A stretch of DNA of 64,000 nt from NCBI RefSeq assembly GCF_030272615.1, contig NC_081414.1, forward strand, positions 818,040,396 through 818,104,395, given 5' to 3'. The number at the start of each line of letters is the position of its first letter. The first letter of the stretch is position 1. The notes under the pieces were generated by a model. It was given only the letters and a program-made list of their open reading frames with translations, was not told the DNA's origin and ran no database searches. A program made the translations under genes and the position numbers. The stretch comes from Cryptomeria japonica (taxonomy: Eukaryota; Streptophyta; Pinopsida; Cupressales; Cupressaceae). Shown in pieces: positions 1-10,681 of this stretch.

Positions 1-1252
1 CCAAAGGAAAAGAGAACTGACACCTATTTGGAAAGGGTTACACTAGTTGAAGAACCGTCAGTAAAGAAGGGAAAGGCAATGACTTCAGTATCGACACAGG
101 TTACTGCAGCAAGTTCCAAAGTGACCAAGCGGTCACTAGCAAAGAAGAAACTGGAAGTTGCACCTGCCAAAGTCTTTGAGAGAAAGAAAAAGACAAAAGA
201 CAACACACTGGACTTAGAGGACACTATGTCTAAAGACCAACCTAAGAAGACTAGGCAAACGAGGAAAAAGACAAAGAATGAACCAGCAACATCTGCACCG
301 GTAAATATTGATATTTCCTCCTACAAACCTTTGACACATTGTCAAAGAACTATTAGAAATATTAGAAGAAAAGTGCTTGGTGATTTGAAAGAGTGCTTTG
401 ATGATTTTAATGATGATGAAAAGGAAGAAGTTGAATAGGAAGTCATTGATTATTTATGTATTAATGACCAGTGGCCATCAAAAACTAAATCTGAGACACC
501 TGATTCTTTATATAATTCTTTAGATAACAAGTGGCACATTGCCATAGAGAAGGAATAGGAAATAAGAGAGGAAGTATTTGCACAATACTTTCCTGATGTA
601 CCTAAATCATAACTTTATGAAGTTGTGGAAAGATATAAGGGCCTCTTCTTCATGATAAGAAGGAGACTCTTGTTGCTAGAAGGAAAAGTCCTAGAAGTGG
701 TAAAAGATACCCACTCCCTTGCTCAACCTGCTCTAAAGTTGCACCAAGTGGCAGAAGCCAATAGGAAAGTTGAGAAAGAACCAGAAATCAATCAACCGGA
801 TGAGGCATATGATAGTGAAGGAGTACCAGTCACTAATCAAATGGAACCCATTGATGTTGATGCCCTGAACGGTGAAGATGTTACTCTGGGTACACCAACT
901 AAAGTGACAAGACAGGAAAAACAGGCAGAGGAAGAGAAGAAGAAACAGGAAGAAGGAAAGAAGAAACAGGTAGATGAAGAGGAAAAGAGAAAATAAGAAG
1001 AAAGGAGGAAACAGGAAGAGGACAGGAGAAAAGAAGAGGAAAATAAGAAACAAGAGAAGGAAGCATAAAAGAAATGGAAGGAAGAAGAAAAGAGACAAGA
1101 GGAAGAGAAGAAGAAGAAGGAAGTGGAGAAGGAAGAAGAAAAGAAATAGGTAGAGGAGAAGAGAAAGGAAGAGGAGAAGAGGAAGCAGGAAGAGGAGAAG
1201 AGAAAAGAAGAGGAGAAGAAGAAGAAGGATGAGGATGAAGAGAAGCGGAAAG
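1..1252 (+). pseudogene. Lys/Glu-rich coiled-coil protein, upstream part, decayed (possible retroelement additional ORF)
   Basis: One forward frame runs through the whole interval and is broken by in-frame TAG or TAA codons near 436, 556, 607, 994, 1066 and 1147. The first 140 residues are very basic (Lys/Arg/Thr/Ser). A more ordinary helical stretch follows around 625-800. From about 910 the protein is a low-complexity run of Glu, Lys, Arg and Gln, expected to form a long charged coiled coil. The window edge cuts the 5' end and the copia element at 1253 interrupts the 3' end; the same composition resumes at 7931. I recognise no named family. The long minus-strand frames here are shadows of the purine-rich coding strand. 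It may be an extra ORF of a copia element, because its continuation stops just before an LTR. A host coiled-coil gene fragment is the alternative. Confidence 0.55.
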
Positions 1253-1719
1253 TGTTGGTATTTTGGTATGGTTTTGTCATTGATGTGAACACCTACTAAA
1301 TACACCTACTTTGGAGATCCAGCAACATTCATCGGCAAACAGTAAACTGTGCAACAGTTACCAGTAAATGGTTCATCGGCAAGATATAATGTTCACTGGT
1401 ACCTGCAATGACATGGAAGACACTTGGTAATGTCGAAGACATCATGTGGACACTTTATTTTGAAGTAATAATCATTGGTATATTCTTATTTGCATGTTTG
1501 CTTTTACCGGCAAATAGGTCCAGGTTATCTAGGGTTACACCGGCAGGTTTATCTTCTCTAGATTAGCATGGCACACTATGGAGATGATTTATTATTGTTG
1601 TAAATGCATTAAGCCGACATGTTCAATCGGTTATTGCATCGGATATTGTATTATTTGTAAAATGTTTTTATTGTAATATCTTGTAGAGCTGACCTACTAA
1701 AATTGGTCTTAGGGTATGG

Positions 1720-1727
1720 TATAAATG
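1720..1727 (+). promoter_or_regulatory. Probable TATA box of copia-1 5' LTR
   Basis: TATAAATG preceded by GG lies about 470 bp into the LTR. It is conserved in the 3' LTR (7333-7340) and the solo LTR (49217-49224). Transcription would start about 30 bp downstream. Inferred from sequence and position only. Confidence 0.55.
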
Positions 1728-2067
1728 TAAGATCTTATTTCTAAGATCAAGTGTGGAATGCGAAAAAGATTTGAGTGAAGGTATATGTGAGATCAAGCAG
1801 GGACATACATGAAGACATCATTTGAAGGTGAAGTTAGGTTTTTGTTGAAGCATATCAGCATTTCATCGGTACTGAATCCAGCATATGAAGATGCTATTTT
1901 GTGCAATACATTCTTATTAGATTTAACCATCCAACTATAGTCAGTGTGACTCCCATTTGTGATTGAGCAGTGAGCTCTAGGCTGTTGGCCTTTCTACATG
2001 TGCAGACCCCTTTTGTAAACTTACTATCTGCAGTAGTATCATCTGATTGTGGGTAAGGTTTTCCACT

Positions 2068-2095
2068 GTGGTTTTTCCCCTTACAGGGTTTCCAC
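2068..2095 (+). other. Short LTR hairpin conserved across copia families
   Basis: GTGG-TTTTT-CCC, a short loop, then GGG-TTT-CCAC. The GTGG/CCAC and CCC/GGG blocks pair around a T-rich internal loop. Equivalent elements are at 7681-7709, 10076-10103, 11650-11675 and 49566-49593, and a weaker one at 58594-58622 on the minus strand. It lies about 220 bp before the LTR end, in the part expected to be transcribed as R/U5. Confidence 0.5.
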
Positions 2096-2312
2096 ATACA
2101 AATATTGGTGTCATATGTTGTGAATGACTTTGTGCTTATGTTTCATGCATTAATTCTTACCGGTATAGCAATTTACTATTAACACTATTTATCGGCATAC
2201 TTAACTGATTTACTAGTATTAAGCATTAAGCTGGTTAATAAGTTTTTGGTTTGAATTTATTAGACAACTGATTCACCCCCCCCCCCTCTTAGTTGTCTCC
2301 GGGACCTACAAT

Positions 2313-2324
2313 TGGTATCAGAGC
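2313..2324 (+). other. Primer-binding site of copia-1
   Basis: TGGTATCAGAGC begins two bases after the LTR terminal CA. This is the plant copia primer-binding site, complementary to the 3' end of initiator methionine tRNA. Confidence 0.93.
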
Positions 2325-2367
2325 CTAGTCCTCTTTTTGTAGAAGTTTAACAACTTGAGGAGATCCA

Positions 2368-5300
2368 ATGTCTACTAATTATTTCAGAAAGGATAGTCCT
2401 AAACTTGATGGAACCAACTATGGGATATGGAAAATCAGAATGGAGACACATCTGAATTGCATTGGTAAAGACATCTGGGAAGTTACTAAGAATGGTTATA
2501 CTACTGCTATAGCTGGTCAAACTGCTCCCACTACTTTAGCTAAAGATGAAGAAAATGATTGCAAAGCAAGAGAAGCACTTTTGAGCGCATTATCAGATCA
2601 ACAAATCATGGGATTATCAGATAGGTCCACTGCAAAAGCTATTTGGGATCGTTTGGAAACACTGAATGAAGGGGATTCCACAGTCAAAATTGCAAAACTT
2701 GAAAGCTTCTGAATCAGGTATGAACATCTAAAAATGGAAGAAGATGAAAGGATTTCTGCTTTTTACGGAAAGAGTAAATGAAATTATTTTGGGTATCAAA
2801 TGTTGTGGAGGAACCTTGAGTGAAGATGAGATTGTTTCAAAAATCTTAAGAGGTTTGCCACCGGCATATAAAATGAAGGTTACTACTATAAATGAGTTGA
2901 GAACAATGCCTAATACATCAGTAACTAGGGATACATTGATTGGAAAACTTTTATCTTTTGAAATTGAGGAATTTGGTCTTGTTACTACTATAAAAACTGA
3001 TTTAGCCTTCAAAGCATCAACATCATCTACTCCATCCTTTGACAAATCAGACGGGGGAGCCTTTTATGCAAGAGAACTTGAAGAAACCAACAAGGAAAAT
3101 GAAGAGCTTGAAGAACTTGAAGCACTATTTGCAAGAAAAATGCCAAAAGGCCCAATTGGAAGTAAGTATGAAGGTAAAGGACCCTTTAAATGTTTTAACT
3201 ACAATAAAATTGGTCATATGGCTTCAAGATGCCCTGATAGACATGCTAGACTAAGAGAAGAAGCTAGAAGAACATACAAACCTAATCCTGAATATCAGAA
3301 ATATAGATTCAAGAAAAACAAAGATAAATCTTGTTACATTGTTGATGAAGGTGTGACTAATGATTTTGATGAGGATCCAACAGACAATGGATGGGTCTTT
3401 GTTGCTATAACAGAAGATCAATTGGTACCTATTGCTCAACCGGTAGAACAAGCCCTAGCAGCTAAAGTTGAATCAAAGGATGAATGGATTATTGACTCAG
3501 GATGCTCACATCACATCACTTGAGACAAAGGAAAATTCTTGAAGTTTCAAGAATACAATGGAGGTTTAGTAAGATTCAGAGATGACAAAGCCTGTTCAAT
3601 CAAAGGTAAGGGTTCAATATCTCTTGATGGTAAACATAACACTAACAATGTCTACTATGTTGAAGGATTAAAACATAATCTTTTAAGTGTTGGTCAATTA
3701 GTTGAGAAAGGTTTTCAGTTACAATTTAAAAATGGAAAATGCAAAATCATGAATAGAACTGGTTTGGAAATTGCAACCGATAATCAAACTAGAGGTAATA
3801 TCTTTCATTTGAATAACAGTGAAAAGGCATGCTTAATTGCACGTATAGATGAAAGTTGGCTATGGCATAAAAGACTATGTCATGTAAATTTTGATTGCAT
3901 GGTAAAAATTAGTACTTCTAAGGCAGTTAGAGATCTACCTAAAATTGTGAAACCTCAGAATACAATTTGCAAGGAATGTCAATTTGGAAAACAAGTTAGA
4001 GCTAGTTTCAAAAGTATTCTAGAAAAATCCAATAATGCCCTTGATTTAATTCACACTGATTTATGTGGTCCAGCTAGAACTAAAAGCTTACAAGGTGATA
4101 GATATTTCATGCTAATTATTGATGATTATTCTAGACTGTGTTGGGTTACTTTTCTCAAAGAAAAATCAAAAGCACTTGGGAAGTTCAAACTATTCAAAGC
4201 AATGGTTGAAAATGAAACTGGTAAGAAAATTAAATGTTTAAGATCAGATCAAGGAGGAGAATTCACATCTAAAGATTTTAATACATTCTATGAAGTAAAT
4301 GGAATCAAAAGACAGTTATCAGCACCTCGGACACCACAACAGAATGGAGTTGTTGAAAGGAAAAACATAACTATTTTGGATGCATCAAGAAGTATGTTAT
4401 CAGAAGCAAATATACCACGTGTGTACTAGAGAGAGGCAGTAAGAATTGTTGTCTATACATTCAACAAAGTTCACGTCAAAGGTGAAACCGATAAGACCCC
4501 TCATGAACTATGGTTCGGTAATACTCCTACTCTTAAGTATTTCATAATTTTTGGAAGTAAATGTTATATTAGAAGAGATGAGTATATTGGCAAGTTTGAT
4601 CCTAGAAGTGATGAAGGAATATTTCTTGGTTATTCATCTAAGAGTAAAGCATATAGATGTTTTAATAAAAGATTACAAAAAATTGTTGAGAGTACAAATG
4701 TAAAGATTGATGAACAATTCAGAGGAACTTCAAGGTATATAGACTCTGAACCGGGAACAGAAATTATGACAAATGAATCTACAATAAATCCACCAGTACA
4801 GAATGATGATCTAGTTACTCTGGTATCATCAGAAGATTCCACAGTAAATGAAGAACAACAATAGACTAAGACACCCCGGTATGTAAGACTGAATCATTCT
4901 AAAGATCAGATAATTGGAAGCAAATTTAAAGGAGTCATGACAAGAGGAAGATTGGCAAATGAAGAGGTATGTCTTATTTCTCAAATTGAACCATTATCTG
5001 TCAATGAGGCATGTGAAGATAAATTTTGGATTAAAGCTATGGAAGAAGAATTAGGACAAATTGAGAAAAATAATACTTGGACATTAGTTCCCTGACCTAA
5101 AAATAAAAATGCAATTGGAACCAAATGGGTATTTAGAAACAAACTCAATGAAGATGGTAAGGTTTTCAGAAATAAAGCAAGACTAGTGTGTAAGGGATAT
5201 TCTCAAAAAGAAGGAGTTGATTACAATGAGGCCTTTGCATTGGTAGCCAGAATTGAGGCAGTTAGATTATTCTTGGCCTTTACAGCTCACAAGGATTACA

Positions 5301-6523
5301 AAGTTTATCAAATGGATATCAAATGTGCATTTTTGAATGGAGATCTTGAAGAGGAAGTCTATATTGAACAACTTGATGGATTTTCCTTGATAGATGACAA
5401 TGATATGGTTTGCAGATTAAGAAAAGCTCTGTATGGATTAAAACAAGCTCCAAGAGCTTGGTATGCAAGATTGGATAAGTATCTTTTAAAGATTGGTTTT
5501 ACTAAAGGAAATGCAGATAACAATTTATATTACAAAGTAACTAATGATGACATCTTGATTATTGAAGTATTTGTTGATGATATAATCTTTGGAGGACAAG
5601 ATGAATTATGCAAAGAATTTTCTCTTGAAATGTAGCATGAATTTGAAATGTCTATGATCAGAGAAATAAAATTCTTTTTAAGATTACAGATTTTATAGAC
5701 TGATAAAGGCATATTTTTAAGTCAATCTAAGTACTTGAAAGAACTACTTAAGAAATTTGGGATGGAGAACTCTAAACTGGTAAGCACACCTATGACTACA
5801 AATGACAAATTATCTCAAAGGGATGAATCTACACCTGTTAATCCAACTAGATACAAATCTATGATAGGAGGTTTACTATATTTGACACAAACCAGACCTG
5901 ATATTATGAATGCAGTATGTATAGTTTCTAGATTTCAGAGTAATCCTAGGGAAAATCATGAATCAGCAGTAAAAGGGATTTTTTGGTACTTACAAGGCAT
6001 AGTAAATCTTGGATTATGGTATCCTAAAGATGAAGATTTTGATCTATATGCATACATAGATGCAAATTGGGCAGGAGATGTGGATGATAGAAAAAGCACC
6101 ACTAGAGGAGCATTCTTTCTTGGAAAGAGACTAGTTTCTTGGTTAAGTAAGAAATAGAGTTGTACATCTTTATCAACAGTAGAATCAGAATATGTTGCAG
6201 CAGCAACAAACTGTACACAGGTACTTTAGCTTAAGCAAATGTTGAAAGACATAAAGGTAAAATGCAAGGAACCTATTACTATGTATTGTGATAACACTGC
6301 AGCAATTGATATATCTAAGAATCCAGTATTACATTCTAAAACAAAACATGTTTCTATCAAACTAAATTTTCTAAGGGAAAAAGTTGAAGAAAAGGAGATA
6401 AAACTGGTTTATGTGAATACTAAAGAATAGCTTGTAGATATTTTCACAAAACCTTTGCCTAAGGAAACTTTTGAGTATCTCAGAGATCATCTTAGAGTCA
6501 TACCTCCACCGATAGAGACTTAG
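2368..6523 (+). pseudogene. copia-1 Gag-Pol polyprotein, inactivated
   Basis: Gag starts at ATG 2368 after the primer-binding site and opens like copia Gag (LDGTNYGIWKIRMETHL). A TGA at 2710 and a one-base shift in the T run near 2760 move the frame, which then stays constant to the natural stop at 6521-6523. Visible domains: zinc knuckle 3191-3232, whose second Cys is now Tyr (codon 3200); protease DSG 3494-3502; integrase HHCC 3866-3979; integrase triad Asp 4058, Asp 4247, Glu 4355, giving D-D(35)-E; reverse transcriptase FVDD around 5570-5581; RNase H Asp at 6059. In-frame stops are at 3521, 4427, 4862, 5093, 5633, 5696, 6155, 6227 and 6428. The element cannot encode a functional polyprotein. 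The related minus-strand copy at 59984-62476 keeps Trp or Gln at five of these stops. Confidence 0.93.
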
Positions 6524-6850
6524 ATAGTTGATGATTGTCATCAATCGACAGAATTAGATGGACAAATCTTTTATTCCGGTATTTGATGAGGAAGCTACTT
6601 TTCAAGGGGAGTAGTTGGTATTTTTGTATGGACTTCAAATTTTGTAGCTTTGGTATTTGATGTCAAAGGGGCAGAGATATATGGAAAAACACATTATCAA
6701 TTGAGGAGAGATATCTATGGTGAAAATTGGTATAGGATAACATAAAATAACTCATGTTGCTCCCAGGGGGAGAGATTGTCACTTTAGGGAGATTGTTGGT
6801 TTTACACTTGGCATTTTTGTTTTGGCACTTTGATAGTTTTTCCATCTTAT

Positions 6851-6915
6851 GTTGCCATCAATGCCAAAGGGGGAGATTGTTGGTATTTTGGTATGGTTTT
6901 GTCATTGATGTGAAC
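6851..6915 (+). other. Inverted repeat bracketing the polypurine tract and LTR start
   Basis: GTTGCCATCAATGCCAAAG (6851-6869) can pair with TTTTGTCATTGATGTGAAC (6897-6915), 16 of 19 positions counting one G-U pair. The polypurine tract and the first 19 bases of the 3' LTR lie in the loop. The arrangement recurs at 10655-10727 and on the minus strand at 59558-59644. Confidence 0.6.
6866..6876 (+). other. Polypurine tract of copia-1
   Basis: AAAGGGGGAGA followed by T, immediately before the 3' LTR TGTTGG. This is the standard plus-strand DNA priming site. Nearby purine runs (around 6604-6611 and 6764-6774) look like older or auxiliary copies. Confidence 0.85.
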
Positions 6916-7925
6916 ACCTACTAAATACACCTAGTTTGGAGATCCAGCAACATTCACCGACAAACAGTAAACTGTGCAACAATTACCGATATATGGTTCA
7001 CCGATAGGATATAATGTTCACTGGTACCTGCAATGACATGGAAGACACTTGGTAATGTCGAAGACATCATGTGGACACTTTATTTTGAAATAATAATCTT
7101 ATTTGCATGTTTGCTTTTACCGGCAAATAGGTCCAGGTTATCTAGGGTTACACCAACAGGTTTATCTTTTCCAGATCAACATGGCACGCTATGGAGATGA
7201 TTTATTATTGTTGTAAATGCATTAAGCCGACATGTTCAATCAATTACTGCATCGGATATTGTATTATTTGTAAAATGTTTTTATTGTAATATCTTGTAGA
7301 GCTGACCTACTAAAATTGGTCTTAGGGTATGGTATAAATGTAAGATCTTATTTGTAAGATCAAGTGTGGAATGCAAAAAATATTTGAGTGAAGGTACATG
7401 CGAGATCAAGAAGGGACATACACGAAGACATCATTTGAAGGTGAAGTTAGGTTTTTGTAGAAGCATATCAGCATTACACTGGTACTAAATCTAGCATATG
7501 CAGATGCTATTTTGTGCAGTACATTCTTATTGGATTTAACCATCCAACTGTAGTTAGTGTGACTCCCATTTGTGATTGAGCAGTGAGCTCTAGGCTGTTG
7601 GCCTTTCTACATGTGCAGACCCCTTTTGTACACTTACTATCTGCAGTAGTATCATCTGATTGTGGGTAAGGTTTCCCACCATGGTTTTTTCCCTTACAGG
7701 GTTTCCACATACAAATATTGGTGTCATATGTTGTGAATGACTTTGTGCTTATGTTTCATGCATTAATTCTTACCGGTATAGCAATTTACTATTAACACTA
7801 TTTACCGGCATACTTAACTGATTTACCGGTATTAAGCATTAAGTTGGTTAATAATTTTTTGGTTTGAATTTATTAGACAACTGATTCACCCCCCCCCCCC
7901 CTCTCAGTTGTCTCTGGGACCTACA
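6878..7925 (+). repeat. copia-1 3' LTR
   Basis: Same family and orientation as 1253-2310, from TGTTGGTATTTTGG to CTACA, with the terminal C run of 12 to 13. Slightly shorter than the 5' LTR owing to small deletions. TATA-like TATAAATG at 7333-7340. Confidence 0.95.
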
Positions 7926-7930
7926 AAAAG

Positions 7931-8828
7931 AAGAAGAGAAAAAAATATAGAGGAAGAAGAGAAAAAGAAGGTAGAAGAAGACAAGCTAAGAGTGAAAGAG
8001 AAGGAGGAAGCGGCACAGAGAACTCAAGTGGAGACTCCAAAGGCAACTGGTAATCAAGCCAAACCGGCTGACATTACCAGTCCCATTGATCTCCAATCTA
8101 CAAATGAATCAGAGCTACTGCAAAGCATTAAGCCTGCTCAAGAATGCCTAGAGGTGATAAGGAGGAAGAAGGAGCAAGACGTGATCCAAGCTGCAGTGGA
8201 CACTCTTACTGGTTTGATACCCGGTACCAACCTCCCTAGTACCGATTCCTCTCTGACCCAACTGAAACTCTTATGCAAAGTTGTGGAGGACTAGGTACAA
8301 AGCCTGGAAGAGGTTGTTGAATTGAATGCCAAGAAGGAGCATCAAAAGGCTTTGAACACTGCGTTGGTGAAAAAGTTACATGAGCTCTGGTTCGATCTAT
8401 AGAGGGCACAGAAGGACATCAAAGATGCAATGGATGAGGGGAAATTACTGCTCAGTAAGATATGTCAACCCCATCTATTATGTGATGATGTTCTTGCTCA
8501 GAAAGACAAACTACAAACTAATTTTCAGACATTCATAAGCACCTTCAAGACTCCATATGATTCCTTTACCACTTATGGGCAAACCATTCACCGGTTTCAA
8601 CTTCAGGCTACAAGAATTGATTTGGAGATCAGCAACCGGACCAAGGATTTGTAGGAACTACAACTGGTTCTACTACCAAGACTGCAAATACTTTAGAAAT
8701 GCTATCTCAATCTAGATTCCTTGATGGTTACTCAAGAGATGAGTACCTTGGATGCCATGGAGAAACAGGTATCCTAGATGCAAATGGAGAGTGAGGTGTT
8801 GGCAATATTACATTATAACAGACAATGA
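7931..8828 (+). pseudogene. Lys/Glu-rich coiled-coil protein, downstream part, decayed
   Basis: This continues the charged sequence cut by copia-1. About 45 residues of Lys/Glu/Arg come first, then a less biased region rich in Thr, Pro and Gln. A mostly helical C-terminal half with many Leu and Gln follows. One frame is maintained to a TGA at 8826-8828. In-frame TAG codons at 8292, 8399, 8652, near 8691 and at 8775 mostly sit where Gln fits the context. The stop lies five bases before the TGTTGAC that opens LTR A, with the purine-rich GAAAGA between. That is the expected place for an extra ORF between pol and the 3' LTR of a copia element. Rejoining across copia-1 leaves a one-base frame offset. 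No family recognised. Confidence 0.55.
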
Positions 8829-8833
8829 AAGAT

Positions 8834-10281
8834 TGTTGACATTTCAATAAGGATATTGAGAAGGTTGTTGATGATTATGGACATAACTAATTAAAGATGT
8901 TTCACTATCTTGATATTATTATTTTGTCATTGATGTCAAGAAATTGATTTTCTAATTTAGTATGATGTTGCCATATCTTGAGAAGTATGATATGAAGATT
9001 ATAAAGAAGTTGGTAAAGACACAGGAAAGAATATGATGAATAAGGGGATAAGTTATTCAATGGGAAACTACTAGCGAGTCAGACAATGATGAGATCTTGA
9101 TGTTTTAGATTGTTTTAACATCATACATATATTGTAAAATGTAAAGGTTAATACTATACTATGTTATCAGGCAAAGAACCTAGTCGGTAAACCCTAAGGT
9201 TATCGCTATCGGTTAATGAAGGCATAATGTCTACCGAGTAAAGTTTAGCATTCACTGAGTTACAACTGAGCTATAACAGAATGCATTAAATGTTTACTTG
9301 TGATATTTAATGAAAGAAGCTGATGAGTTGGAGTGGATCAATGATTGGTAAGCCATGGAAGAAGTTTGTTAATGAATCTAAGGCAATGGAAAGCCGGTAG
9401 GAAGATCTACAGCTCAGATTGAACCGCATTACCCTAACACAAGTCCAAGGTGAATATGCAAGTTCCAAGGCAGGGTAAAACATTTTCAGATCAAAAGATA
9501 CATTGAACTTGGACAAGATTGAAGATCTGATGGCTATGATTGATCATGGGAAATATGATCAAGGAGATTAAGTGGTTAGAAGATTGTTTATAAATAGGAA
9601 ACTATTGATAAACAATGCATGCGGGCAAGTGTATGCACAGGGATGCTACATAGTGATTACCAAGCATAGAAGCTTGAAGACTTGTTAGAATAATAGAGTA
9701 TTGATGCCCAGCAGACAGACAAGATTCATTTTATGTCTAGATTGTATTGAACAAATAGGAATCTTCTTTAGCATTTTAGATGTGAAGTTGCAGATAGATT
9801 TTTATTACTGTTATTTTGTGAAAGTGACAGGAAATCTCTTAACCAAGTGGACTTAACAGTCTTATATGTAAATCCTTTAGCAAGGTGACATTATGATTGA
9901 GTGTTTGAAATCCTTTGACAAGGTCACTTCTAACAAAGTGAAGATCCTAACAGATTTGAGGGAAATCCCTTAACTGGGTCACATCTAGCAATGTGTTTTT
10001 AATCTTTAACAAGATTTGCTTTTAACCGAGCATACTCTAGAAGAGTATATTTCTTAGTGGGTCCGAAATCCCACAGTGGTTTTTTCCCTATTTGGGTTTC
10101 CATGTTAAATCTGGTGTTATGAGGTTTATATTGTTCATATGCTTTTGAGTTTGCATGTTTCACAGTTTTTGGTTATATGACTGATATATATGTTACCGAG
10201 GTTGAAACTGATGTTTTTATGGATGATTAAGTTTGTATGATTCACCCCCCCCCTCTCATCTTGTTGGCTATTGGATCTGTA
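8834..10281 (+). repeat. LTR A, a third copia LTR family (boundaries approximate)
   Basis: It has the same architecture as the other copia LTRs here but little base identity with them. It shows TGTTG near the start, TTTTGTCATTGATGTCAA at about 8924, TATAAATA at 9589-9596, the GTGG...CCAT hairpin at 10076-10103, and TTCA plus a C run and CTCTCATC near the end. The start could also be the TGTTGATG about 30 bases later. A decayed primer-binding site follows, and the Lys/Glu-rich frame ends just before it. Confidence 0.7.
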
Positions 10282-10681
10282 CTTATATTAAGTATCAGAA
10301 CTATCATGAGGTTGCTACCTCATTGCTTGAGTCATGGTCCTTATCCATGAAGCAATTTATGCAGGACTTTAAATCTATTTTTGACAAGTTTCACTGTTTA
10401 TTGTCATACATATTTATTCAGCTAATAGAAACAGGGGTTATTCAGCTGTATTTTGTCATTGTTGGCAAAGGGGGAGAATTATTTTGGTATTTAAAATTTT
10501 GATGCATGCTATGTATACTCTCATGTTTATCTCCGTAAGGAAATAGTATACATTGTATTTTCTACAAAGGGATAGTGTATATGCTTAGGGGGAGTATTTT
10601 TTATTATGGCATATTTTTTTGTAAAACACTTAGATGTCAAAAATTTTCATAAGTGTTGCCATCAATGCCAAAGGGGGAGAT
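10282..10681 (+). other. Remnant of copia internal region: decayed PBS plus polypurine-rich tail
   Basis: AGTATCAGAAC at 10291-10301 resembles the TGGTATCAGAGC primer site with two changes. Then comes about 380 bp typical of the copia 3' tail, with three purine tracts (GGCAAAGGGGGAGAA at about 10464, AGGGGGAG at about 10588, AAGGGGGAGA at 10671-10680). No pol domain is left, so a large deletion or recombination joined the two ends of an element. The pairing arm GTTGCCATCAATGCCAAAG is at 10655-10673. Confidence 0.6.

Larger units (their letters stand above)
1253..2310 (+). repeat. copia-1 5' LTR
   Basis: Begins TGTTGGTATTTTGG and ends with a run of 13 to 14 C followed by TCTTAGTTGTC and CTACA, directly before the primer-binding site. 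It matches 6878-7925 over its length, and also the solo LTR at 48732-49807. Confidence 0.95.
1253..7925 (+). mobile_element. copia-1: nearly full-length Ty1/copia LTR retrotransposon
   Basis: Two LTRs of about 1.05 kb (1253-2310 and 6878-7925) begin TGTTGG and end CTACA. They flank a primer-binding site, a decayed gag-pol in copia order (protease, integrase, reverse transcriptase, RNase H) and a polypurine tract. The flanking pentamers are GAAAG on the left and AAAAG on the right, a target-site duplication with one mismatch. The LTRs differ at a few percent of positions by eye, many at former CpG sites, so the insertion is not recent. It landed inside the charged repeat of the Lys/Glu-rich frame. 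A solo LTR of the same family is at 48732-49807. Confidence 0.93.

Noticed and set aside
733-1305. Long minus-strand frames rich in Leu, Phe and Ser opposite the Lys/Glu-rich ORF
   Set aside because: They are the complement of a purine-rich coding strand (GAA/AAG repeats give TTC/CTT); low complexity with no domain.
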